Source: Scatosoma sp045656625 (lineage in GTDB: Bacteria; Bacillota; Clostridia; Christensenellales; Borkfalkiaceae). From it: DNA of 26,943 nt. The notes below the pieces were generated by a model. That model had not been told where the DNA came from and did no database searches. It was given only the letters and a program-made list of their open reading frames with translations. The translations under genes were made by a program, and so were the position numbers. This document shows, one piece after another, positions 14,306 to 21,602 of the stretch; position 1 is the stretch's first letter; every line of letters starts with the position of its first letter. The stretch covers positions 1 to 26,943 of the forward strand of contig JAZORL010000100.1 in NCBI GenBank assembly GCA_045656625.1. Reading direction: 5' to 3'.

Positions 14306-14335
14306 GGTACAGTAAACCTCACCAAGGACGGCCCT

Positions 14336-15853
14336 ATGAAAAAAGAAATAAAAAAAGAATGGTTTTTAGATAGATACTGTAATCAACAGTTTGCCGCCCT
14401 TGTGGAAGACGGACGGCTGACGGAGTTCCAATGCGAACAAGAGCCGCGCGGCGTGTGCGTCGGGGATATTTACAAGGGCAGGGTTGTCAACGTGCTTTCG
14501 GGCATGAACGCCGCATTTATCCATTGCGGTTTGGAAAAAAACTGCTATCTTTCCACCGAAGAAACGTACACCGATTACACGAAATACGACGGCGCATTGA
14601 AGACGACGGAATCCGCCCCCCTGAAATTAAAAATCGGCGATGAAATCATCGTACAAGTCACCAAGCCGCCCCGTGGCACAAAGGGAGCAAAGGTCACCAC
14701 GCACCTTTCTTTCGTCGGAAAACGGCTCATTTACCTGCCGAACACCGATTTTGTGGGAATCTCTCGGAAAATCACCGATGAAACCACCCGTCACGACCTG
14801 CTTTTTGCCGCTGAAAAAATGCGCGCAAGCGAACAAGAGGGGTATATCATCCGCACGCAAGCGCCTTTCGCAACCTTACAACAGTTGAAATCGGAAGCGG
14901 CGTACTTAAAAAAATTATATAACGAAACACTCACTTTTGCGAAAAAAGCGCCCGTCGGCTCGGCGATTTATCAAGACGACGATTTGCCCTGCCGCGTTAT
15001 GCGCGATTGCTTTGGCGACGAGATTTCCGCCATTCACGTGGGGGATAGGGAACTCTATTTGCGCCTTTCGCGGCTCATTAAACTCCGCAAGGACATTTCC
15101 CCAAAAAAATTGCTTATGTATACGGGCGAACGTTCCATGCTCGAGTCGTATAATATTCAGCATCTTGTTTATAATGCGGCAAGCCCAATCGTACCTTTGG
15201 AAAACGGCGGTTCGCTTGTAATCGAGCACACGGAGGCCATGACGGTTATCGACGTGAATACGGGCAGTTATATCGGCGAAAACAGCTTGGAAGAAACCGT
15301 GTTTGAAGTCAATCTTGCCGCCACAGAGGAAATTGCTCGGCAGGTTCGTTTGCGCAACATCGGCGGGATTATCGTTGTCGACTTTATCGATATGCAAGAA
15401 GAGGCACACAAGCTCGCCATCACGAATGCGCTTACTGCGCACCTGCAAAAGGACAGCGCGAAGTGCAACGTTTTGCCTATGAGTGAGCTTTGCTTAACGC
15501 AATTCACCAGAAAAAGAGTAGGGCACGACGCACGTTCCTACCTCGTAAAGCCCTGCCCTCATTGTTCGGGTATGGGACACGTCCACGAGGATATCTTCGT
15601 CGTGACCGCCATTCGCACAAAACTTTTAGCCTGCTTTGCCGACGGCTATTCGTCCGCTATTGTAGAGCTTAATAAAAATATTATGGAAAAAATCTTAAAC
15701 GAGGGACTTCTTTCCATCGAAGCCAAAAACCGCTGGAAGGAAAAGCGCATTTATTTAATTCCCCACAAAACCTATCGAGAAGACTCTTACACCGTCCGTG
15801 GCACGAATGAAACGGACTTGCGCCTTCCCGAAAACGCACAGCTTCTTTATTAA
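14336..15853 (+). CDS. rng: Ribonuclease E/G family protein (RNase G)
   Basis: Single-strand specific, 5'-end sensing endoribonuclease for mRNA decay and rRNA maturation. An S1 RNA-binding domain starts near residue 40 (GDIYKGRVVNVLSGMNAAFI). The catalytic aspartates are Asp306 (VIDVNTG) and Asp349 (VVDFIDM), 43 apart as in E. coli RNase E. The zinc-link CPHCSG has Cys407 and Cys410. All are shifted by +3 against E. coli numbering. The length of 505 residues fits RNase G, without the RNase E scaffold tail. ATG 14336 is preferred (AGGA upstream); an in-frame GTG at 14285 would start inside the leader hairpin. It is single, with its own promoter and a strong terminator. The spoIVFB-rng neighbourhood is typical of Clostridia. 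Confidence 0.95.
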   Translation: MKKEIKKEWFLDRYCNQQFAALVEDGRLTEFQCEQEPRGVCVGDIYKGRVVNVLSGMNAAFIHCGLEKNCYLSTEETYTDYTKYDGALKTTESAPLKLKIGDEIIVQVTKPPRGTKGAKVTTHLSFVGKRLIYLPNTDFVGISRKITDETTRHDLLFAAEKMRASEQEGYIIRTQAPFATLQQLKSEAAYLKKLYNETLTFAKKAPVGSAIYQDDDLPCRVMRDCFGDEISAIHVGDRELYLRLSRLIKLRKDISPKKLLMYTGERSMLESYNIQHLVYNAASPIVPLENGGSLVIEHTEAMTVIDVNTGSYIGENSLEETVFEVNLAATEEIARQVRLRNIGGIIVVDFIDMQEEAHKLAITNALTAHLQKDSAKCNVLPMSELCLTQFTRKRVGHDARSYLVKPCPHCSGMGHVHEDIFVVTAIRTKLLACFADGYSSAIVELNKNIMEKILNEGLLSIEAKNRWKEKRIYLIPHKTYREDSYTVRGTNETDLRLPENAQLLY

Positions 15854-15857
15854 TTCT

Positions 15858-15886
15858 AAGCCCGTCGCAAAATGCGACGGGCTTTT
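15858..15886 (+). terminator. Terminator of rng
   Basis: A perfect 12-bp stem, AAGCCCGTCGCA with TGCGACGGGCTT around a 3-base loop, followed by TT. It starts 4 bases after the rng stop codon. Confidence 0.9.
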
Positions 15887-15930
15887 AAAATGGAGGCAAC
15901 AGGGTTGGGTTTAATAAAAAACGAGGATAC

Positions 15931-15944
15931 CATGTATGCGTTGA
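15931..15944 (+). repeat. Dispersed motif copy 7 (ATACCATG type)
   Basis: GATACCATGTATGCGTTGA in the 288-base intergenic space between rng and the polysaccharide co-polymerase gene. Apart from this motif, the rng terminator and the promoter at 16014-16042, I see nothing in that space. Confidence 0.85.
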
Positions 15945-16013
15945 GTTTTTCTTTTTATGGAAAAATAACAGACTTTTCCTTTCACTATAAATGCTTTTTT
16001 ATAGAGAAAACGC

Positions 16014-16042
16014 TTTACAAGGTGATAACAATGTGATATAAT
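16014..16042 (+). promoter_or_regulatory. Sigma-A promoter of the co-polymerase/kinase operon
   Basis: TTTACA (16014-16019), a 17-base spacer and TATAAT (16037-16042). GTGATA occurs twice (16022-16027 and 16033-16038), in the spacer and running into the -10 box, which could be an operator. The leader is about 93 bases. Confidence 0.88.
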
Positions 16043-16141
16043 GTTATGCGGTATGGTGTTTTATAAAAGTATTTTATAAACGCCGTTGTTGGATAGTGCA
16101 AACCGCACGCACAAAAGGAAAAACAAATAAGGAGAATCCTA

Positions 16142-17485
16142 ATGGAAGATAATCGTCAGGTAGAAGAAGGCAGCAGCTTATTAGATATTTTTCGCCTTCT
16201 TTTAAGCAAAATCAAGTACTTGATCCTTGCCGTTCTTATCGGCGGTATTTTGGGTGGTTGCTTGGCAATTTGGAAAACGATTGACATCAATTATTTCGGT
16301 ACGCGCGTAGAATTTTACGTCAACCCCGAAAAACCCGAAGAGTCAGCTGGCTCGTCGAGCGGCGTAGCCGCAGGTGGTAGCCAATACGGCGTATACGGTG
16401 CATACGGTCAACACGTCATGGACAACATGATTCGTCTTCTTTCCTCTGAAAGTTTTGCCGAACAGCTCATTCTCAACGGCAACATCCTTCCCGAAAAAGG
16501 AAACTATTTCGCTGATGAAGAAAAGAACGCAACCTTCCGCACCCTTTACGAAGCTGCAGAACCTCTTTTGGCAGAGGTTGCTCGCGCTGAAAAGGATTAC
16601 AACTCCGCTTTGGAAGTCAAAGCAAAGGCTGTACGCAACGCAAACGAAAAGCTTCGTGCGCTCAACCAAGAATGGACACCCCTCTACAATGGCGGTCAGG
16701 TAAAGAGCAGCACCTTTAAGCTTGAAGAATACTTAACGTACAAGGAAAAGCACGGCGGCGTTCCAATGAACTTGGAAGCAGCATACGACGCTTATACCGC
16801 CGCACAAAACGACGTATCTACCGAGCAAATAAACGTAGACAACACGGAGCAAGCTTGGAAAATGGCAAAAAAAGCCGCTTACGAGCCGCAATCGGAAAAC
16901 GAAAAACTCGGGGCAGTAGAAAAGGTTTTGGAGCTTTGGCGTACGTCGAGCGCATACGCATCCCAGCTTTCCCGCTATAAATCCTGCGTTTCCTATTCCT
17001 ATTTGGAAAGCGCACCCACGGACGATAGCGATACGAGCAAGCTTGCACGCTCCTTCATCTACGTAAGAATTTCCGTTCTTAATAAAGACGGCACAGTCGG
17101 TACGGAAATCGCAAACGATATTTTAGCGCGCGTAAAAAACGTTGTTCCCGTATACGTAGCGGAAAACATGACCGTTCCCGATGGCTACGTTGGTACGAAC
17201 TGTCAAAGAATCTCTCGTATGGACGGCATTCGCCCCACGAACCCGAACTACACGAGAAATCAAGCCATTAAGCAGGGTATTCTCTTTGCTGGCTTCTTCT
17301 TCGTTGTAACTTGCGTTGTGATCATTATCATTGATAAATCGGATAAGCGTTTGCGTGATCAAGAAGTGATTACGAGAATGTTCAACGTTCCCGTGCTTGG
17401 TATCGTACCCACGATTGACGAACTTGTAGCCGAATCCAACGCCAAGAAAAAAGGCGCGAATAAAACGAAACCGGAGGTGAAATAA
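16142..17485 (+). CDS. Polysaccharide chain-length/co-polymerase membrane protein (Wzz/CpsC/YveK family)
   Basis: Membrane adaptor that sets exopolysaccharide or capsule chain length and activates the partner tyrosine kinase. The first membrane segment lies at about residues 25-45 (with GGILGGCLAIW), then a long outer part with a Gly/Ser/Tyr-rich stretch (GSSSGVAAGGSQYGVYGAYG) and extended helices, then a second membrane segment at about 378-400, and a short basic cytoplasmic tail ending in KKKGANKTKPEVK. At 447 residues it is longer than most Gram-positive CpsC (about 230-250), so the outer helical part is enlarged. AAGGAG lies upstream of ATG 16142. The next gene is its kinase, 2 bases after the stop codon. 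No glycosyltransferase or flippase genes are in the window. Confidence 0.85.
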   Translation: MEDNRQVEEGSSLLDIFRLLLSKIKYLILAVLIGGILGGCLAIWKTIDINYFGTRVEFYVNPEKPEESAGSSSGVAAGGSQYGVYGAYGQHVMDNMIRLLSSESFAEQLILNGNILPEKGNYFADEEKNATFRTLYEAAEPLLAEVARAEKDYNSALEVKAKAVRNANEKLRALNQEWTPLYNGGQVKSSTFKLEEYLTYKEKHGGVPMNLEAAYDAYTAAQNDVSTEQINVDNTEQAWKMAKKAAYEPQSENEKLGAVEKVLELWRTSSAYASQLSRYKSCVSYSYLESAPTDDSDTSKLARSFIYVRISVLNKDGTVGTEIANDILARVKNVVPVYVAENMTVPDGYVGTNCQRISRMDGIRPTNPNYTRNQAIKQGILFAGFFFVVTCVVIIIIDKSDKRLRDQEVITRMFNVPVLGIVPTIDELVAESNAKKKGANKTKPEVK

Positions 17486-17487
17486 TT

Positions 17488-18321
17488 ATGGGATTTTTCT
17501 CCAAAATTTTCCGTAAACGCCGCGATAGAAAACAGGCGCATAGAACACATCACTCAAGCAGAGCCGAGTATTTGTTAGATGAAAACACCCCCTTCGACGT
17601 CACCGAAGCTTTCCGTAATTTGAAAGCAGCTATCTCCGTTTCCGTACCCAAAAAAGAGGGCGGCGTAGCGATTATGACGACGTCCGCGTACCCTGAGGAC
17701 GGTAAAACGACGGTCACGGCAAACCTTGCCTTGATGTTCGCTCTTTCGAACGCTAAGGTTATTTTGGTGGACGCGGATATCCGTAAGGGCCGTGTCGCAA
17801 AATACTTTAAGCGTAAATCCGCTCCCGGTCTTTCCGACTATCTTTCCGGTCAAAACAGCTTGGAAGAAGTCGTGCATCATTCCCACGTAAACGAAAACTT
17901 GTCGTACATCACCTGCGGTACGCATTCCCCGAAGCCCTACGAGCTTTTGGAAAGCGAAGAAATGAAAAATCTTTTGGATGAACTCCGCAAAGAATACGAT
18001 TATATCATTATCGACACGCCTCCCGTGCTCCTTCTTTCCGACGCATTGGCACTTGCGCCGATCACGGACGGTACGGCGCTCGTTTGTCGCCATCAGGTAT
18101 CCTATATCAGCGATATTTCCCGCGCGCTCAACACCTTGAAATTCGCAAAAGCCAACGTTCTCGGTGTTATCGTCAACGACTACAAAGCGCCGAAGACGGG
18201 TAAATATGGTTATGGATACGGTAGCTATAAGAAATACTACTATTACTCCTATTCCTACGGTTCGACCAATCCCAACGATACGGACGAAGAAGCAGGCACA
18301 CAGGAAAAACAGGGCGAATAA
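17488..18321 (+). CDS. Bacterial tyrosine kinase (BY-kinase; CpsD/CapB/YwqD family)
   Basis: Cytoplasmic P-loop kinase that autophosphorylates on a C-terminal tyrosine cluster and controls polysaccharide export together with the upstream membrane protein. Walker A reads SAYPEDGKTTV, Walker A' VILVDADIRKGR and Walker B YIIIDTPPVLLLSDA, all BY-kinase hallmarks. The C-terminus has about ten tyrosines within some 18 residues (starting YGYGYGSYKK). The N-terminus is basic (KIFRKRRDRKQAHR). The length is 277 residues, slightly over the usual 230-250. GGAGGT upstream of ATG 17488 overlaps the end of the previous gene, so translation is coupled. A hairpin terminator candidate follows at 18339. Confidence 0.92.
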   Translation: MGFFSKIFRKRRDRKQAHRTHHSSRAEYLLDENTPFDVTEAFRNLKAAISVSVPKKEGGVAIMTTSAYPEDGKTTVTANLALMFALSNAKVILVDADIRKGRVAKYFKRKSAPGLSDYLSGQNSLEEVVHHSHVNENLSYITCGTHSPKPYELLESEEMKNLLDELRKEYDYIIIDTPPVLLLSDALALAPITDGTALVCRHQVSYISDISRALNTLKFAKANVLGVIVNDYKAPKTGKYGYGYGSYKKYYYYSYSYGSTNPNDTDEEAGTQEKQGE

Positions 18322-18338
18322 CACGCAAAAACGGCAAG

Positions 18339-18366
18339 GAAGGGCGGAAAATACCGCCCTTCTTCT
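18339..18366 (+). terminator. Terminator after the tyrosine kinase gene
   Basis: GAAGGGCGG and CCGCCCTTC form a 9-bp stem with a 6-base loop. The T-run is weak (TTCT). Confidence 0.7.
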
Positions 18367-18432
18367 CATATTCAGCCCTCACTTTTTGCGCGCCGTCGTT
18401 TGAAAAACGTAAAAAACGGGTATTCAATTAAT

Positions 18433-20871
18433 ATGGAAACTATTACGAAAAAAGAAACAACAAATATTTATCCCGTTATCCCTTTGCGAGGAAAAGTCGC
18501 ATTCCCAAACACCAACCTCTCGTTTGAGGTCGGTCGGGATATGACCTTGAAAGCCATCGAGTACGCCTCCACCGCAAGCGAGCGTACCTTCTTCATCCTT
18601 ACGCAAAAGGACACGGAAAAGGAAAGCGTGACCGCCGACGACTTATATTCCGTCGGTTGCGTAGCCAAAATCAAACAAATCGCACAGCTTACAGGCGGGG
18701 CAGTCCGCGTGCTGTGTGAGGTCCTTTATCGTGCAAAGGCACGGGTACTCCGCTTTGAGGAAGGATATTTTTCAGCTGTTTGCGACCCCATCCACACCGT
18801 TCACGGCAACGAAGTGATGGAAGAGGCGTATTTCCGCACAGCGAAAGCACTCGTAAAGGACGTTGCGTCCGTTGACGGCAAAATCGCCAAGGACGTCTTA
18901 ACAAGATTAGATCGCTGTCAAGTAGCAGAAGAATACGTCAACGTTGCAATGAGCGCAATGCGAGTCCGCTTGGAAATCAAGCAATCGATTTTGGAAGAAA
19001 CGAAACTCATCGAACAGTTAAAACAGTTTGAGCGCTGCTTAAACGACGAGCTTGAAATCTCGAAAATTGAGAAAAAAATTGCGCAGTCCGTCCGCCAAAG
19101 CATCGACAAAAACCAAAAGGAATATTTTCTTCGCGAGCAAATCAAAGCCATCCATTCCGAGCTTGGTGACGACAACAAGGAAGAGGACGAATATCGTGCG
19201 AAAATCTTGGAAAAACACCTGCCCGAAAAGCTGGAAATCAAATGCTTAAAGGAAGTGGATAGACTCTCTAAAATGCCCTCTTCCGCAGCAGAATATACGG
19301 TAATTGCAAGCTATCTCGACCAAGTCCTCGCCCTTCCTTGGACGGAAGAAACGGAAGACACGGAAAGCTTGGAAGAGTGCGCAAAAGTGCTCGATTCCGA
19401 CCATTTCGGTTTGGAAAAAATTAAGGAACGCATCACCGAATACTTGGCGGTTTTAAAGCTCACAGGCTCGATGAAAGCACCGATTTTGTGCTTTGTTGGC
19501 CCTCCTGGGGTGGGTAAAACGAGTATTGCGCAGTCGATTGCTCGTGCGCTTGGTAGAAAGTTTGTACGCATGAGTCTTGGCGGCGTAAAGGATGAAGCGG
19601 AAATCCGTGGCCACCGCCGCACCTATATCGGCGCAATGCCCGGCCGCATTTTGTACGGTATGAAGAATGCGGAAACAATCAATCCCGTCTTCCTGCTCGA
19701 CGAAATCGACAAAATTACGTCGGATATGCACGGTGACCCTTCGAGTGCGCTTTTGGAAGTTCTCGATCCCGAACAAAACACCACTTTCCGTGATCGGTAT
19801 TTGGAATTCCCGTACGATTTGAGTAAGGTACTCTTTATCACGACGGCAAACACGCTGGAAACGATTCCCGGTCCTTTGCGCGATCGAATGGAAATCATCG
19901 AGCTTTCGGGCTATACAATGGAAGAAAAGACGGAAATCGCCCGTCGTTATCTCGTTCCCAAACAGCTCCGTGCAAACGGACTTACGGACAACAATTTAAC
20001 CTTCGCAACGGACGGTATCCGCGCCGCAATCGAGGGCTATACGAGAGAGGCAGGCGTTCGTACGTTGGAACGCACGATTGGCACGATTTGTAGAAAAATT
20101 GCAGTAAAATATGCCGTGAACAAAGACATGCCCCCCGTGTTTGTGGATAAAGCGAAGGCGGAAGAATTGCTCGGTATACCGAAATTTACAAGAAATGAAG
20201 ATCGTTTTGAGCAAGAGCTTGGCACGGTGACAGGGCTTGCATGGACGGCAGTCGGCGGCACGACACTCGTCGTCGAAGCAACGGCTATGAAGGGCAAGGG
20301 TGAATTAAAGTTGACTGGTCAGCTTGGCGACGTTATGAAGGAATCCGCACAAGCTGCCCTTTCCTTTATCCGTGCAAATGCGGATAAATACGGCGTGGAT
20401 TTGGATGCGCTCGCAAAGACGGATTTGCACGTCCACGTCCCCGAAGGCGCAACACCCAAAGACGGCCCGAGTGCAGGCATTACGATTGCAACGGCGATTT
20501 TGTCCGTTTTGACAGGCAAAAAAGCGCGCGGCGACGTCGCTATGACAGGTGAAATCACATTGCGTGGCAAAGTACTTCCTATTGGCGGCTTGAAAGAAAA
20601 ATCCCTCGCCGCAAGACGAGTAGGCATTAAAACGGTGCTTATTCCCGACGGCAACAAACGAGAAATCGACGAGCTTCCGCAGGTGATAAAGGACGAAATC
20701 CGTTTCATTCCCGTAAAGAGCATAGACGAGGTTTTTAATATTGTACTTGAAGGGGGCGCAAATTACGATTTAAGCGCAAATGAAAAACCCAAAACGCCAA
20801 GAAAGAAGCGTATGCCTAAGGCAGTGCCGCCTATTCCGCACGACAATGCAGACAACACCGTCCGTTGCTAA
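18433..20871 (+). CDS. lon: ATP-dependent protease Lon (LonA)
   Basis: Cytosolic AAA+ serine protease for misfolded and regulatory proteins. N-terminal substrate domain (from YPVIPLRGKVAFPN), helical middle part with Lon's DNQKEYFLREQ-like region (KNQKEYFLREQIKAIHSELG), AAA core with Walker A GPPGVGKTS and Walker B FLLDEIDKI, and the C-terminal protease domain with catalytic Ser680 (PKDGPSAG) and Lys723 (IGGLKEK), 43 residues apart as in E. coli. 812 residues from ATG 18433; an in-frame TTG at 18400 would add 11 residues. Neither has a clear ribosome binding site. A TTGAAA (18400-18405) and TATTCA (18421-18426) could place the transcript start at the ATG, giving a leaderless mRNA, but the 15-base spacing is short. 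No CIRCE or CtsR site was seen. engB follows 31 bases later. Confidence 0.97.
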   Translation: METITKKETTNIYPVIPLRGKVAFPNTNLSFEVGRDMTLKAIEYASTASERTFFILTQKDTEKESVTADDLYSVGCVAKIKQIAQLTGGAVRVLCEVLYRAKARVLRFEEGYFSAVCDPIHTVHGNEVMEEAYFRTAKALVKDVASVDGKIAKDVLTRLDRCQVAEEYVNVAMSAMRVRLEIKQSILEETKLIEQLKQFERCLNDELEISKIEKKIAQSVRQSIDKNQKEYFLREQIKAIHSELGDDNKEEDEYRAKILEKHLPEKLEIKCLKEVDRLSKMPSSAAEYTVIASYLDQVLALPWTEETEDTESLEECAKVLDSDHFGLEKIKERITEYLAVLKLTGSMKAPILCFVGPPGVGKTSIAQSIARALGRKFVRMSLGGVKDEAEIRGHRRTYIGAMPGRILYGMKNAETINPVFLLDEIDKITSDMHGDPSSALLEVLDPEQNTTFRDRYLEFPYDLSKVLFITTANTLETIPGPLRDRMEIIELSGYTMEEKTEIARRYLVPKQLRANGLTDNNLTFATDGIRAAIEGYTREAGVRTLERTIGTICRKIAVKYAVNKDMPPVFVDKAKAEELLGIPKFTRNEDRFEQELGTVTGLAWTAVGGTTLVVEATAMKGKGELKLTGQLGDVMKESAQAALSFIRANADKYGVDLDALAKTDLHVHVPEGATPKDGPSAGITIATAILSVLTGKKARGDVAMTGEITLRGKVLPIGGLKEKSLAARRVGIKTVLIPDGNKREIDELPQVIKDEIRFIPVKSIDEVFNIVLEGGANYDLSANEKPKTPRKKRMPKAVPPIPHDNADNTVRC

Positions 20872-20901
20872 TTTTTACAAAAGTTTTTAATTAGGAGCTA
20901 C

Positions 20902-20915
20902 CATGTACGAGTTGA
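20902..20915 (+). repeat. Dispersed motif copy 8 (CTACCATG type), containing the engB start codon
   Basis: GGAGCTACCATGTACGAGTTGA. Its ATG (20903) is the engB start and its GGAG left flank is the ribosome binding site. Confidence 0.85.
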
Positions 20916-21568
20916 AACAAGAAAATCAAACGCCCACAATGAAGATTAAGAACGCAACCTTCATCACGTCGGCGGCAAAAAAGGAGCAGTTTATCACGCC
21001 TGATAAACCAATGATTGCCGTTTGCGGCAAATCCAACGTCGGCAAAAGCTCCTTTATCAATATGCTCGCCAACCAAAAAAAGCTCGCCAAAACGAGTAGC
21101 GAGCCGGGCAGAACCCGCCTTGTAAACTATTTTGATTTCGGGGAATTTATCCTTGCGGATTTACCTGGCTATGGTTTTGCAAGAGTATCGAAAGGCGAAA
21201 AGGAAAAATGGGCGAAAACGCTCGATAGCTTCTTTAAGGATAAGGCGCGCATCGCGCACGTGTTTATGCTCGTGGATAGCAGACACGATCCCACGGCGGA
21301 CGACGTGCAAATGATTGAGTTTTTGCACTACCACACGTTGCCGTTTACGGTCACGCTGACCAAGGCGGACAAACTTTCCAAGATGAAACTGAAAGAACAT
21401 TTGAAGGCAATTGCGGCGGATCTTTACCTTGCGCCTGCGAATATGCTTGCGACCAGCTCGGAAACAGGCTATGGCAAGGATGACGTTTTGAGAAAACTTA
21501 GAGAGATTGTAGACCTTGCCAATGCGCCAGTTGTGGAAATAGAAGAAGAAATAGAAGACGAAGAATAA
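20903..21568 (+). CDS. engB: Ribosome biogenesis GTPase EngB/YsxC (YihA)
   Basis: GTPase needed for assembly of the large ribosomal subunit. G1 GKSNVGKSS, G3 DLPGYG, G4 TKADK and G5 SSETG are all present. The lon-engB order is the one found in B. subtilis. The length of 221 residues is slightly above the usual 195-210, from a 12-residue N-terminal extension (MYELKQENQTPT) before the normal start region MKIKNATFITSA, and an acidic C-terminal tail (EIEEEIEDEE). ATG 20903 is chosen because AGGAG precedes it; ATG 20939 lacks a site. The extension arises from dispersed motif copy 8. A two-way terminator closes the gene. Confidence 0.96.
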   Translation: MYELKQENQTPTMKIKNATFITSAAKKEQFITPDKPMIAVCGKSNVGKSSFINMLANQKKLAKTSSEPGRTRLVNYFDFGEFILADLPGYGFARVSKGEKEKWAKTLDSFFKDKARIAHVFMLVDSRHDPTADDVQMIEFLHYHTLPFTVTLTKADKLSKMKLKEHLKAIAADLYLAPANMLATSSETGYGKDDVLRKLREIVDLANAPVVEIEEEIEDEE

Positions 21569-21569
21569 G

Positions 21570-21601
21570 AAAAAAGGCTTTCCGAATGGAAAGCCTTTTT
21601 T
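21570..21601. terminator. Bidirectional terminator between engB and rqcH
   Basis: AAAAAAGGCTTTCC, the loop GAAT and GGAAAGCCTTTTTT form a symmetric stem with T-runs on both strands, between two converging genes. Confidence 0.95.
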
Positions 21602-21602
21602 C

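Noticed and set aside
14285..14335. GTG 14285 as the rng start
   Set aside because: It lies within the leader hairpin a few bases from the predicted transcript start and has no ribosome binding site; ATG 14336 does, and it gives the normal RNase G length.
15890..16036. A 48-codon frame containing motif copy 7
   Set aside because: No ribosome binding site precedes the ATG, it starts in the tail of the rng terminator and it ends inside the next promoter.
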